From assembly GCF_000147815.2 (NCBI RefSeq), contig NC_015951.1, positions 186,001-250,000 of the forward strand: a DNA stretch of 64,000 nt, written 5' to 3'. The stretch comes from Streptomyces violaceusniger Tu 4113 (GTDB lineage Bacteria > Actinomycetota > Actinomycetes > Streptomycetales > Streptomycetaceae). This document shows, piece by piece, positions 1 to 7,758 of this stretch. The position numbers and the translations under genes were made by a program. The notes beneath the pieces are model-generated. The model had not been told where the DNA came from. It saw only the letters and a list, made by a program, of their open reading frames with translations, and ran no database searches. Positions within the stretch are counted from its first letter, which is position 1. Each line of letters opens with the position of its first letter.

Positions 1-188
1 ACATCAAGCACGCCACCGTCGTCCGCAAGGCCGGAGGCGAGGGCACCGAGTACCCCGAGTCCGTCCATGACGTCTCCGGGCCCGGCACGGCGCTGATGGA
101 GCTGGACCAGGCGGCCCACCGCGCGATCGGCGTCGCCGCCGCCCTGGTCACCACCTGGATCACCCTGCGCAAGGGCAGCCGCCGGTGA
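1..188 (+). CDS. 3' end of hypothetical protein (partial)
   Basis: An open frame runs in from the window edge (codons from base 3) and stops at TGA 186-188. The visible 61 residues have a hydrophobic alanine/valine stretch (AIGVAAALVTTWI) followed by a basic end (LRKGSRR). I do not recognise the family. The stop overlaps the GTG of the next gene (GTGA), so the two are probably translationally coupled and form the end of a small operon closed by the terminator at 555-596. Confidence 0.5.
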   Translation, partial: IKHATVVRKAGGEGTEYPESVHDVSGPGTALMELDQAAHRAIGVAAALVTTWITLRKGSRR

Positions 189-538
189 CCCCCGTCACCC
201 GCACCCGGCTGGAGCGCGTCCGGGCCTCCGCCGGGATCGCGATGCTCGCTCTCCAGCAGATCGAGGACGAACTCGCAGTAGACGACGTCACCGCCCAGGA
301 GCTCGCGGAGATCGTGCGCGAGTTCCACCGCGAAGCCGACCCGCAGCAGGGCCTCTTCGGCGCCCTGGCGCAGCTGCTCACCGTCGCAGCCCGGACTGCT
401 GAGCGGATCGAGCCCGATCACGATGGCGATGCGTCGTGCCCGCTGCACGAAGCGGCCGCGCTCATCACCGACAACGCCGGGCTCCGGGCCTACTACGCCA
501 CCCGTGCTCTCGACCCGCAGGGAGAACGCGCCCCGTAG
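185..538 (+). CDS. Hypothetical protein, 117 aa
   Basis: The GTG start overlaps the upstream stop by four bases. The product is acidic and mostly alpha-helical by composition, for example in the run LALQQIEDELAVDD and the AQELAEIVREFHREAD segment. There is no signal peptide or membrane segment. I do not recognise it; small proteins of this type are common on actinobacterial plasmids. A strong terminator follows 17 bases after the stop, which supports this being the last gene of its operon. Confidence 0.55.
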   Translation: MTPVTRTRLERVRASAGIAMLALQQIEDELAVDDVTAQELAEIVREFHREADPQQGLFGALAQLLTVAARTAERIEPDHDGDASCPLHEAAALITDNAGLRAYYATRALDPQGERAP

Positions 539-554
539 TCCGGTCGGTCTCCGT

Positions 555-596
555 CGGCCCCGCACCCCTTTGCCCTGGCGCGAGGGTGCGGGGCCG
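555..596. terminator. Rho-independent-type hairpin
   Basis: A perfect 13-bp inverted repeat, CGGCCCCGCACCC (555-567) with GGGTGCGGGGCCG (584-596), is separated by 16 bases. It lies just downstream of the gene ending at 538. There is no clear U tract, which is normal in Streptomyces. Confidence 0.7.
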
Positions 597-653
597 GCGG
601 TTTCCGCCCGGCCACCCCGGTCCGGCGCCCTTCCCCGAAGGAGAAGCACGAGC

Positions 654-785
654 ATGACCACCATCACCCGGCGCGGCCTGTACGAGCGTGCCGTGAGCCT
701 GTTCGGCCGCCGTATCGCCTACAGCAGCACCACAGCGGTCAACGAGCGGCTGGGTGAGCTGTACCGAGATTTGTGGAGTCCCTGA
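654..785 (+). pseudogene. 5' fragment of hypothetical gene cut by IS3 element
   Basis: ATG at 654 is preceded by an AAGGAG ribosome site at 638-643. About 39 native codons (MTTITRRGLYERAVSLFGRR and onward) run up to the left end of the IS3-family element near base 772, after which the frame ends quickly at TGA 783-785 inside the element. The rest of the gene is not found on the other side of the element. Family unknown. Confidence 0.5.
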
Positions 786-826
786 TGCCAGGGTTACCTT
801 CCTGGCGAAGGAGAACCACCAGCACC

Positions 827-1138
827 ATGGCAGCACCCCGTAAATACCCCGATGAGCTCCGCGAGCGCGCGATCCGCGAGGTCCGCGCCACCGGTCGGCC
901 GATCGCCCACGTCGCGAAGGACCTGGGCATCCACAAGGAGGCCCTGCGCGGCTGGGTCCGCCAGGCCGAGGCCGACCGCGGCGAACGCGACGACCGGCTG
1001 ACCACCGCCGAGCAGGACGAGCTCAAACAACTCCGCAAAGAAGTAGCGGAGTTGAGGCGGGCGAACGAGATCCTCAAAGCCGCCTCGGTGTTTTTTGCCC
1101 AGGAGATCGACCGTCCCCGGACGAGGCCGAGCAGGTGA
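827..1138 (+). CDS. IS3-family transposase OrfA
   Basis: This 103-aa helix-turn-helix protein covers the inverted-repeat-binding part of the transposase. ATG 827 begins MAAPRKYPDELRERAIREV, the usual OrfA opening, followed by an HTH (IAHVAKDLGIHKEALRGWVR) and a leucine-zipper-like stretch (ELKQLRKEVAELRRANEIL). A slippery run TTTTTTG lies at 1091-1097. A -1 shift there joins the frame to orfB and would give the OrfAB fusion transposase, as in other IS3 members. Confidence 0.9.
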   Translation: MAAPRKYPDELRERAIREVRATGRPIAHVAKDLGIHKEALRGWVRQAEADRGERDDRLTTAEQDELKQLRKEVAELRRANEILKAASVFFAQEIDRPRTRPSR

Positions 1139-2019
1139 TAGACCACCTGCGTGACAGAGGTCTCGGGGTCGATCCCGTCTGCCGGGTGCTGGACCTGTCG
1201 CTGTCGACGTACTTCGCCCGCAAGAAGCGGCCGAAGTCGGCCCGCCGGCTCCGCGACGAGCAGCTGATGCCGCTGATCGAGCAGGTCCACGCGGAGTCGG
1301 GCGGCACCTATGGCGCCCGCCGGATCACCCGCGCTCTTCGGCGCAAGGGCCACGAGGTGGCCCGCTGCACCGTCGAGCGGCTGATGGCCGAGCTCGGCAT
1401 CGAGGGCGTCATCCGTGGCCGGCGGCGCCGCACCACCATCCCGGAGCCGTCGGCACCCCGCCCGCCGGACCTGGTCGACCGCGACTTCACCGCCTCCCGG
1501 CCCGACCAGCTCTGGGTGGCGGACATGACTTATGTCCGCACCTGGTCCGGCTGGGCATACGTGGCATTCGTCCTGGACGTGTACTCACGGATGATCGTCG
1601 GCTGGCAGGTCGCGAACCACATGCGGACCGAACTCCCGCTGGACGCTCTGGAGATGGCGCTGTGGAGACGGAGGATCAAGAAGGACTCCGGCCTCATTCA
1701 TCACAGCGACCGCGGGTCGCAATACGTGTCAATTCGGTATACTGACCGGCTGTCCGACATCGGCGCCTCAGCGTCGGTCGGCTCGGTCGCGGACTCGTAT
1801 GACAACGCGATGGCCGAGGCCCTGAACGGCACCTTCAAGGCCGAGCTCATCGAGATGCAGGACCCCTGGAAGGACGTCGACCAGGTCGAGCGGGCGATCT
1901 TCCAGTGGATCACGTGGTACAACGAAGAACGCCTCCACTCCGCACTCGACTACGTACCGCCCGCCGAGTACGAGCAAGCCTTCTGGCAGAGCCAGGAGCA
2001 AGTCCCGCAGTCCGCCTGA
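1135..2019 (+). CDS. IS3-family transposase OrfB (DDE integrase core)
   Basis: The product, 294 aa from the GTG at 1135, is the catalytic half of the transposase. A HTH_21-like segment (GGTYGARRITRALRRKGH) precedes the rve integrase core with the expected DDE residues in VADMTYV, HHSDRGSQY and EALNGTFKAE. It overlaps orfA in the -1 frame and is normally made as an OrfAB fusion by frameshifting at 1091-1097. The reading frame is intact to the usual YNEERLHSALDYVPPAEYE ending. Confidence 0.9.
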   Translation: MIDHLRDRGLGVDPVCRVLDLSLSTYFARKKRPKSARRLRDEQLMPLIEQVHAESGGTYGARRITRALRRKGHEVARCTVERLMAELGIEGVIRGRRRRTTIPEPSAPRPPDLVDRDFTASRPDQLWVADMTYVRTWSGWAYVAFVLDVYSRMIVGWQVANHMRTELPLDALEMALWRRRIKKDSGLIHHSDRGSQYVSIRYTDRLSDIGASASVGSVADSYDNAMAEALNGTFKAELIEMQDPWKDVDQVERAIFQWITWYNEERLHSALDYVPPAEYEQAFWQSQEQVPQSA

Positions 2020-2261
2020 ACCATCAAGATCGGACTCTACGAAAGTCGGGGCAGCTCATGGTGGAGGGCGGCGCGGGGTGGACCGCGCCGCCCGGCTTGC
2101 ATCACCGAGATTGCCGGTCAATCGGCCCCAGTTGCCAGGAGTGGCGGCAGGTTGAGGGGTTCGTGGGACGTCCCACTCGTTGACCTGCTGGGATATCGCC
2201 TCACAAGACCTACCGCTGAGACGTGGGACGGCGGAAGTCGGCGGTAGGAAGCTGGCCCTAA

Positions 2262-2282
2262 CAACGGCTAACACAATGAGGT
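2262..2282 (+). repeat. Left terminal inverted repeat of IS5-type element
   Basis: It begins CAACGGCTAACACAATGAGG and is the exact reverse complement of 4615-4635. TAA immediately precedes it. Confidence 0.9.
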
Positions 2283-2334
2283 AGATCGCTTCTGGTTGCC
2301 GTGTCCGGGGCGGGAGCTGAGCGTTCGGTGCGGT

Positions 2335-3146
2335 GTGGGGACATCGGCGTGGATCGTGTCGGATGAACTGTGGGACTGCCTGGAGCCGCTCCTGCCGCAG
2401 CGTGAGCGCAGGTTTCGCTATCCCGGCCGCAAGCCGTTGCCGGACCGGGAAGTGCTGTGCGGGATCTTGTACGTGCTGCACACAGGGATCCAGTGGGAGT
2501 ACCTGCCGCAGGACTTGGGTTTCGGCTCGGGCATGACGTGCTGGCGCCGTCTGCGGGACTGGAACGAGGCCGGCGTGTGGCAGCGGCTCCACGAGTTCCT
2601 GCTGGCCGAGCTGAACGCGGCCTCACGGCTGGACTGGTCCCGCTGCGTGGTCGACTCCTCCCACGTCAGGGCGCTAAAAGGGGGCAGCACACGGGCCCGT
2701 CGCCGGTCGACCGGGGGCGAGCCGGCTCCAAACACCACTTGATCACCGACGGGCACGGCACGCCGCTCGCGGTCCTGCTGACCGGCGGCAACCGCAACGA
2801 CGTCACCCAGTTGCTGCCGCTGCTCGACGCGATCCCGCCGGTCCGCGGCCGGGTCGGCCGTCCCCGCCGCAAGCCGGACTCGCTGTTTGCCGACCGCGGC
2901 TACGACCACGACATCTACCGCGACCAGGTCCGCGCCCGCGGCATCGTGCCCGCGATCGCCCGCCGCGGCACCCTGCACGGCACGGGACTGGGCACCTACC
3001 GCTGGGTCGTGGAGAGGAGTTTTGCGTGGCTGCACGGCTTCCGACGTCTGCGCATCCGATGGGAACGGCGAGCCGACATCCACGAAGCGTTCCTCAAACT
3101 CGCCTGCTGCCTCATCACCCACCGACAACTCAACTCACTGTGCTGA
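2335..3146 (+). CDS. IS5-family transposase, two frames joined by -1 frameshift
   Basis: The first frame starts at GTG 2335 (VGTSAWIVSDELWDCLEPLL) and the second ends at 3146. They meet at AAAAGGGGG (2676-2684), where a -1 shift restores one protein of about 270 aa, as is usual for IS427-group elements. The DDE catalytic residues sit in VVDSSHVRA, LFADRGYDHD and VVERSFAWL. The gene should be functional if frameshifting occurs. No other damage is visible. Confidence 0.85.
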
Positions 3147-3285
3147 CCGTTGCGATGGCCAATGTCCTGGCAAGAATGCGACATCAAAGCGGAGCGCGAG
3201 GGCGCTGTCGCAGTTCCGCCAGCCGACCAGGGACACAGCCTGCTGAGCTGTTCGCAAACGCACTGCCCATCACAGGACGGAGCTC

Positions 3286-4515
3286 ATGTCCCCCACCACA
3301 ACCAACCCAGTCGACGGCGCAGTTCTGCCAACCCAATCGCCACTGATCGGTTGGCTGGCCGTGGTCTCGGTGATGCTGGGAATCTTCGCGATTGTCACCA
3401 CTGAGATCCTGCCTATCGGTCTGCTGACCTCGATCGGCTCCAGTTTCACCATCTCAGATGGTGTGGCCGGGCTGATGATGACCATGCCGGGTTTTCTCGC
3501 GGCGGTCTCTGCTCCTCTGGTCACTGTTGCCACGGCACGCATCGACCGTCGCCTGATGCTGTGCGTCTTCATGCTCCTGCTGGCCCTGGCGAATTTCCTT
3601 GCTGCTGCGGCACCCGACTACTGGCTCGTGCTGGTCTCCAGGGTCATGGTGGGGATCACGATCGGTGGGTTCTGGTCGATAGGCGCTGGGCTGGCCGAAC
3701 GGTTGGTGCCGCCGGCCTCGGTCAGTAGGGCAACCGCCGTGATCTTCTCCGCTGTTCCGTTGGGATCCGTCCTCGGGGTACCGACCGGCACCCTCCTCGG
3801 AGATCTCGCTGGGTGGCGTATGGCATTCACGGTCATGGGTGCGCTGACGGCCGGGGTGCTGATCATGCTGCTCCTGGTCGTGCCCCCGCTACCTTCCGTC
3901 CAGGCCACCCGGCTGAGCGATCTCAGGGGCATGATCCGCAGTAGCAACACCCGCTTCGCGCTCCTGCTGACGTTCCTGATCGTGCTCGCCCACTTCGGGA
4001 CCTACACCTATGTGACGCCGTTCCTGGAACAGGTCACCCATGCCGGCGACGGCCTGATCACCACGTTCCTGTTGATCTACGGCGCTGCCGGTATCCTCGG
4101 CAACTTTCTCGGGGGTGCTCGGGTGGCACAGCATCCGCGGACTGTCTTCGGCCTTGCGGCCGGACTCATTGCAGGGGCGACTCTTCTGCTTCCCACGGTG
4201 GGCCGCTGGGAGGCCGGTGCTGTTGCCCTGCTGATCGTGTGGGGCGTCGGCTACGGCGCAGTGCCGGTCGCATCGCAGACCTGGTTCTCCAAGGCGGCGC
4301 CGTCTGTCCCCGAAGCGGCATCAGTTCTGTTCACGGCTTCCTTCCAAGCCACGATCTCCATCGGCGCGCTTCTGGGGGGAATGGTCCTGGACCGCACCTC
4401 TCCATCCGCGGTCATGGTGCTCGGCGGCTGTATTGCGGTATTCGTGGCCCTGACAGCGGGAGCCCACTTCGCCAGGCGGCCCACCCGGCCAGGAAGCGCA
4501 GACGCGCCCGAGTAG
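3286..4515 (+). CDS. MFS transporter (DHA1-type exporter), IS passenger
   Basis: This 409-aa integral membrane protein has about 12 hydrophobic segments. An antiporter-type motif C lies in segment 5 (GVPTGTLLGDLAGWRMAF), and the opening MLGIFAIVTTEILPIGLL resembles the AraJ/YdhP/NepI-like DHA1 exporters that expel sugars, nucleosides or drugs. The substrate cannot be read from sequence. ATG 3286 has GGAG just upstream. It lies 139 bases after the transposase, in the same direction and inside the same inverted repeats, so it is a passenger of the element and may confer a selectable export trait. Confidence 0.85.
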   Translation: MSPTTTNPVDGAVLPTQSPLIGWLAVVSVMLGIFAIVTTEILPIGLLTSIGSSFTISDGVAGLMMTMPGFLAAVSAPLVTVATARIDRRLMLCVFMLLLALANFLAAAAPDYWLVLVSRVMVGITIGGFWSIGAGLAERLVPPASVSRATAVIFSAVPLGSVLGVPTGTLLGDLAGWRMAFTVMGALTAGVLIMLLLVVPPLPSVQATRLSDLRGMIRSSNTRFALLLTFLIVLAHFGTYTYVTPFLEQVTHAGDGLITTFLLIYGAAGILGNFLGGARVAQHPRTVFGLAAGLIAGATLLLPTVGRWEAGAVALLIVWGVGYGAVPVASQTWFSKAAPSVPEAASVLFTASFQATISIGALLGGMVLDRTSPSAVMVLGGCIAVFVALTAGAHFARRPTRPGSADAPE

Positions 4516-4614
4516 CTCGGCGAGCACGGTCTCATCCGACACGACCACGCCGACGTCCCCACGCCGAGCCGAAACCTCGATTCCCGGCCCAGTCACGGCA
4601 TACAAGGCCAACCC

Positions 4615-4635
4615 ACCTCATTGTGTTAGCCGTTG
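4615..4635 (-). repeat. Right terminal inverted repeat of IS5-type element
   Basis: It is the exact reverse complement of 2262-2282 and is followed by TAA (4636-4638), matching the TAA before the left repeat. Confidence 0.9.
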
Positions 4636-4855
4636 TAAGGCGTGTCGCAAGGCGATTTTCGTCGATGGCTCACTGTGCGCCCGGTGCTCACCGAGCTGTC
4701 CGTGCCTGCTGTGTCTCAACCGCGCCTTGAACATGATCCCCGTCGGTGACCACGGCATCGTGGCCGAGCTGCCGAGCGGTGGCAGCTCCCCTGGGTCGGA
4801 AGAGGTAGGGCAGGGGCGGGCACGAGACCTCGCGTCATGGTTGAGCGCGTCATGA
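4634..4855 (+). pseudogene. Zinc-ribbon protein, 5' end lost to IS insertion
   Basis: An open frame of 73 codons starts inside the IS end and runs to TGA 4853-4855, with no start codon of its own. It encodes a cysteine-rich zinc-binding segment: CKACRKAIF, then CARCSPSCPCLLC. Its stop overlaps the ATG of the next small gene (ATGA at 4852-4855), a coupling that random sequence would rarely show. The sequence left of the element does not supply an in-frame 5' part, so that part is missing. Confidence 0.5.
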
Positions 4856-5019
4856 ACGTCCTCGTCAGCGCGAACGTCGACTACCTGCAGCGCGCCGGAG
4901 AGGAACCGGACTACGCGATCGGCCACACCGACGCGCTGCCCCTCACCGGGAGCGACCAGCGCGATCGGCTGGCGCGGGCGCGCAGGCATCTGCGGTACGC
5001 CATCGAAACCAGCCGCTGA
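4852..5019 (+). CDS. Small hypothetical protein, 55 aa
   Basis: ATG 4852 overlaps the stop of the truncated zinc-ribbon gene, and a hairpin terminator follows 23 bases after the stop. The product (MNVLVSANVDYLQRAGEEPD at its start) is charged, with no signal or membrane segment and no family I recognise. An in-frame ATG at 4837 is the alternative start; the ATGA overlap favours 4852. Confidence 0.5.
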   Translation: MNVLVSANVDYLQRAGEEPDYAIGHTDALPLTGSDQRDRLARARRHLRYAIETSR

Positions 5020-5041
5020 CCCGCGCGTTGAGCGCACTCTG

Positions 5042-5078
5042 TGCCGCCCCGACCCCGCCACCTGCCGGGCCGGGGCGG
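5042..5078. terminator. Hairpin terminator
   Basis: GCCGCCCCGACCC near 5042 pairs with GGGCCGGGGCGGT near 5066-5078 (11 of 13 pairs) across a short GC loop. It follows the small gene ending at 5019. Confidence 0.55.
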
Positions 5079-5122
5079 TCGTAGTGGCCCCTCAACCGCG
5101 GGAGAGGCGAAGGGAGATAAGC

Positions 5123-5245
5123 GTCCTGGGCCTGCCCTACTACGAGGTCGACATCTCCATCAGGGGCACCAGCCGCCTTGCGCTCGACCGGGGACGGCCG
5201 CGGGGCAGTGCCTGTCGACAGGGTTCTGTCTACGAGGGCAGGTGA
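5123..5245 (+). pseudogene. Fragment of plasmid protein (YEVD family remnant)
   Basis: A 40-codon frame without a standard start (GTC at 5123 after GGGAG) reads LPYYEVDISIRGTSRLALD and ends at TGA 5243. A related segment occurs at the start of the broken gene at 12083 (FYEVDVPIRDTANPAL). I infer that both descend from one small plasmid gene of unknown function. Confidence 0.35.
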
Positions 5246-5269
5246 TCCTGACGATTCGGCATCCCAGAC

Positions 5270-5974
5270 TCAGTGGCTGGTGCTGCTGGCGTCGAGGATG
5301 TCGGTCTTGGCCGGAGGCCGCACATCCATCGGCTTGTCGAAAGCGCTGAACGATGTGGTGTTGTGATAGTCAGCGCCCTTGTAGACGACTTTGAGGATGT
5401 ATGGCTTGCCTCCGGTGGCGATGTGAAAGGTGTATGAGCCTCCCTTGTCCGCCTCGTAGGTCACCACTAGTGCAATCGCCGGGATGCCGTTGATCTTGGC
5501 CGGTGTGCCCTTCGTCGCTGCCCCAAAAGAGGCGAAGTCCCAGGTGCATTTGGGAATCCCGCTTCCCTCTTCCGCTTCGCTGACGGGAGCCTTCACCCAG
5601 TGCTTCTGGTCCTTCGGGGCGGGCGTGTCCTGGCCTGACCAGCGTTCGAGGTAAGCGCGGTTGCCGTGGAGGTAGTCAGTTCCGCCGATGCGGATTTGCT
5701 CGAGGCGGGCACCTGTGGTCCAGGTCGTCTTGGACGCACACCTGTCTTTGAGATTGGTCGTCACGTGAGCGGAAGAGTCATCACCGTCAGTCACAACGGT
5801 GTTTGTGTCGATCGTCACCGACTTGAGTGCTTTCATCGCCTTGTTCGCGTTGTCGAGCATTTGCTTCGCAGAGAGTTTCTTCTCTGTGGTTGTGCCGTCG
5901 GCGCAGCCAGCCACGACAGTCCCCACCGTCAGGCAGGCCAGTAAAGCTGCCGTAACGGTTGATATGGATCGCAT
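5270..5974 (-). CDS. Lipoprotein, LppX/LprG-like
   Basis: This 234-aa exported lipoprotein has a signal peptide with lipobox VVAGC (Cys24 lipidated), then a mature domain beginning KKLSAKQMLDNANKAMKALK. That opening and the beta-rich body (VVTYEADKGGSYTFHIATG) recall the LppX/LprAFG fold that binds lipids at the outer face of the membrane. No partner gene is adjacent. ATG 5974 is preceded by a weak GGGGGG site. A function beyond 'surface lipoprotein' cannot be claimed. Confidence 0.7.
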   Translation of the reverse strand: MRSISTVTAALLACLTVGTVVAGCADGTTTEKKLSAKQMLDNANKAMKALKSVTIDTNTVVTDGDDSSAHVTTNLKDRCASKTTWTTGARLEQIRIGGTDYLHGNRAYLERWSGQDTPAPKDQKHWVKAPVSEAEEGSGIPKCTWDFASFGAATKGTPAKINGIPAIALVVTYEADKGGSYTFHIATGGKPYILKVVYKGADYHNTTSFSAFDKPMDVRPPAKTDILDASSTSH

Positions 5975-6354
5975 AAGCCCCCCAGGTCATGAACGATTCA
6001 CATTACCGGATGGGCTAACGCAAAAGGTACTGACGTCGTGCCCGGCCACGAACACTGAAGCTCGGGAATCTGCCTAAGCCTTCAGAGCCCGCAGTGACGT
6101 GGCGTTGCGGTCGCCTCGCTCCTGACTCGCCGCGAGATACCGCTGGGCAAAACGGCTGTTCGCGTGGTTCAGCCGCACGCTCAACAACAGCGTGGTCAGG
6201 CCGACCGTCCCTGCGCAGGGCCGTGACCGTGCGGGATGCGCCACGACGACGCGTTCGTATACGAGACCACCCTCGCCAACAACGGCCACTTTTATCCCCG
6301 CACTGAATATGCGTCTCAAGCGTCTCGTCGAGGCATGGAGACAGGAGCCTCGCG
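5975..6354. other. Intergenic region with possible gene remnant
   Basis: These 380 bases lie between the divergent lipoprotein and exonuclease genes. The minus strand of 6074-6180 reads like the end of a protein (VRLNHANSRFAQRYLAA near its centre) but has no intact start or recognised family. Promoters for both neighbours must lie here. I could not place -10/-35 boxes with confidence. Confidence 0.3.
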
Positions 6355-7119
6355 ATGAGGTGGCCCAGCGGGCCGATGGCGGCCTTCGACCTTGAGACAA
6401 CCGGCATAGACATCGAATCCGATCGCATCGTGACTGCGGCACTCGTCTTCCTTGAGCCGGATGGGCGAGTGTCGGACGAGCGGACCTGGATGCTCGACCC
6501 CGGAGTGGTCATTCCTGAGGAAGCCGCGGCGATCCACGGCATCTCCACGGAGCAGGCTCGCAAGCATGGGGTTCCCGCCGGACCCGCGGTGGCAGAGATC
6601 AGCACGGCTGTCGCGCAGCTCCTGCGGGTCGGCACTCCGCTGGTGATCATGAACGCGCGCTACGACCTCTCACTTTTGGACCGCGAATGCCGGCGTCACC
6701 AGGTCGCGCCGCTGTCCGCGCGACAAGGGGCCCGGCTGCACCCAGTTATCGACCCCCTGGTCCTGGACAAGCATGCGGACCGTTACCGAAAGGGGAGGCG
6801 CACTCTTCAGGCGCTGTGTGCCCACTACGGGGTGCCGCTCGACAGCGCACACGACGCGAGGTCCGACGCCGTGGCCGCGGCGCGAGTAGCTCGCCGAATA
6901 GGCGAGGAACATCCCTCCATAGGGACCGTTGGGCTGGCGGAGCTGAGCGAAGTCCAGGTACGTGCAGCGGCGGCGCAGTCCGCCTCCTTGCAGAGGTTTC
7001 TTCGGCGCACGTCCGACCCCTCGGCGCGCATTGCGTCTGCCTGGCCGCTGATCCCCGCACAGAGGAGTGCTGAGGGACCGGCGAAGGAGAGAAGCGAGTC
7101 CATCGCGCCGCCGTCATGA
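6355..7119 (+). CDS. DnaQ-like DEDDh 3'-5' exonuclease
   Basis: The 254-aa protein carries the three exonuclease motifs of the DEDDh family: FDLETTG (Asp12, Glu14), NARYDLSLLDREC (Exo II Asp) and HDARSDA (Exo III His and Asp). These enzymes remove nucleotides from 3' ends in proofreading, repair or RNA turnover. No polymerase or helicase domain is fused, and the last ~60 residues are low-complexity. ATG 6355 has AGGAG at 6343-6347; ATG 6376 is a possible alternative. The 3' end overlaps the convergent response-regulator gene by 6 bp. It could be a stand-alone nuclease that arrived with the plasmid. Confidence 0.85.
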   Translation: MRWPSGPMAAFDLETTGIDIESDRIVTAALVFLEPDGRVSDERTWMLDPGVVIPEEAAAIHGISTEQARKHGVPAGPAVAEISTAVAQLLRVGTPLVIMNARYDLSLLDRECRRHQVAPLSARQGARLHPVIDPLVLDKHADRYRKGRRTLQALCAHYGVPLDSAHDARSDAVAAARVARRIGEEHPSIGTVGLAELSEVQVRAAAAQSASLQRFLRRTSDPSARIASAWPLIPAQRSAEGPAKERSESIAPPS

Positions 7120-7758
7120 ACCCAGGTAATGGAGCACAGCCAGCATTCGGCGGCTGTAACCCGTGGTACCCGTCAGCTGGAGTTTCTCGAAAATCGCATT
7201 GATGTGTTTTTCTACGGCGCTCTGAGAGATGTACAGCTGCTGCGCGATGGCCGCATTGGTGTGTCCCTGGGCCATAGTGGCGAGTACCTCGCCTTCGCGC
7301 TCGGTGAGGCGCTGGAGTGGGTCTGTATGGCTGCTCCGTGCCAGGAGCTGACGTACCACCTCGGGGTCGAAAGCGGTCCGACCGGAGCCCACCCGTTCGA
7401 GGGCGTCAAGGAATTCGTCGATCTGTACCACGCGGTCTTTGAGGAGGTAGCCAATGCCTTCACCGCTGCCGGTCAGAAGCTCGGTGGCGTACCGCCGCTC
7501 CACGTACTGGGAGAGCACCAGGACCCCGGTGTCGGGCCAGCGGCGACGGATCTCCAGGGCGGCGCGAAGCCCTTCGTCGGTGTGGGTGGGCGGCATCCGT
7601 ACGTCCACGACAACGGCGTCAGGCGGCTCCTGCGTCACCGCGGCCAGCAGCGCATCGCCGTCGCCGACGGCGGCAGCGATCTCATGGCCCTCGTCCGCGA
7701 GCAGGCGTGCGAGTCCTTCACGCAGCAGAGTCGAGTCGTCCGCGAGCATTACCCGCAC
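7114..7758 (-). CDS. NarL/LuxR-type response regulator
   Basis: The 214-aa product has a receiver domain with phospho-acceptor Asp in VVVDVRMPP and a C-terminal LuxR HTH (LTEREGEVLATMAQGHTNAA, about residues 150-200). It should bind DNA when phosphorylated by the sensor kinase encoded just upstream, whose stop overlaps its start by 10 bp. The pair forms a standard two-gene operon. Target genes are not evident; the adjacent DedA gene is transcribed away. Confidence 0.9.
   Translation of the reverse strand: MRVMLADDSTLLREGLARLLADEGHEIAAAVGDGDALLAAVTQEPPDAVVVDVRMPPTHTDEGLRAALEIRRRWPDTGVLVLSQYVERRYATELLTGSGEGIGYLLKDRVVQIDEFLDALERVGSGRTAFDPEVVRQLLARSSHTDPLQRLTEREGEVLATMAQGHTNAAIAQQLYISQSAVEKHINAIFEKLQLTGTTGYSRRMLAVLHYLGS

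Larger units (their letters stand above)
772..2041 (+). mobile_element. IS3-family insertion sequence
   Basis: An element of about 1.27 kb holds overlapping orfA and orfB of an IS3-type transposase. Imperfect terminal inverted repeats can be seen: GTGGAGTCC at 773-781 against the reverse complement of 2032-2040 (GTAGAGTCC), with weaker similarity further in. I could not identify a convincing target-site duplication, so the exact ends are uncertain by one or two bases. Both open frames look intact, so the element may be active. Confidence 0.8.
2262..4635 (+). mobile_element. IS5/IS427-type element carrying an MFS gene
   Basis: The 2374-bp element is bounded by a perfect 21-bp inverted repeat (2262-2282 and 4615-4635) and flanked on both sides by TAA (2259-2261 and 4636-4638), which fits the TNA target duplication of the IS427 group of IS5. 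The transposase fills only the left 0.9 kb. The right half is an intact MFS transporter gene in the same orientation. Elements with a passenger between the terminal repeats are called transporter IS (tIS). Insertion truncated the zinc-ribbon gene whose end is at 4855. Confidence 0.85.

Noticed and set aside
2042..2258. Coding remnant between the two left-hand IS elements
   Set aside because: A minus-strand frame looks faintly coding and GTGGGACGTCCCAC is a palindrome, but there is no start, family or repeat partner to support a feature.
772..2261. Composite transposon formed by the IS3 and IS5-type elements
   Set aside because: The elements belong to different families with unrelated ends; the MFS gene is explained by the IS5-type element's own inverted repeats.
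6355..7119. DNA polymerase III epsilon subunit of the host
   Set aside because: The exonuclease motifs are present but there is no polymerase-binding tail, and the gene context is accessory, so only a DnaQ-like nuclease is claimed.
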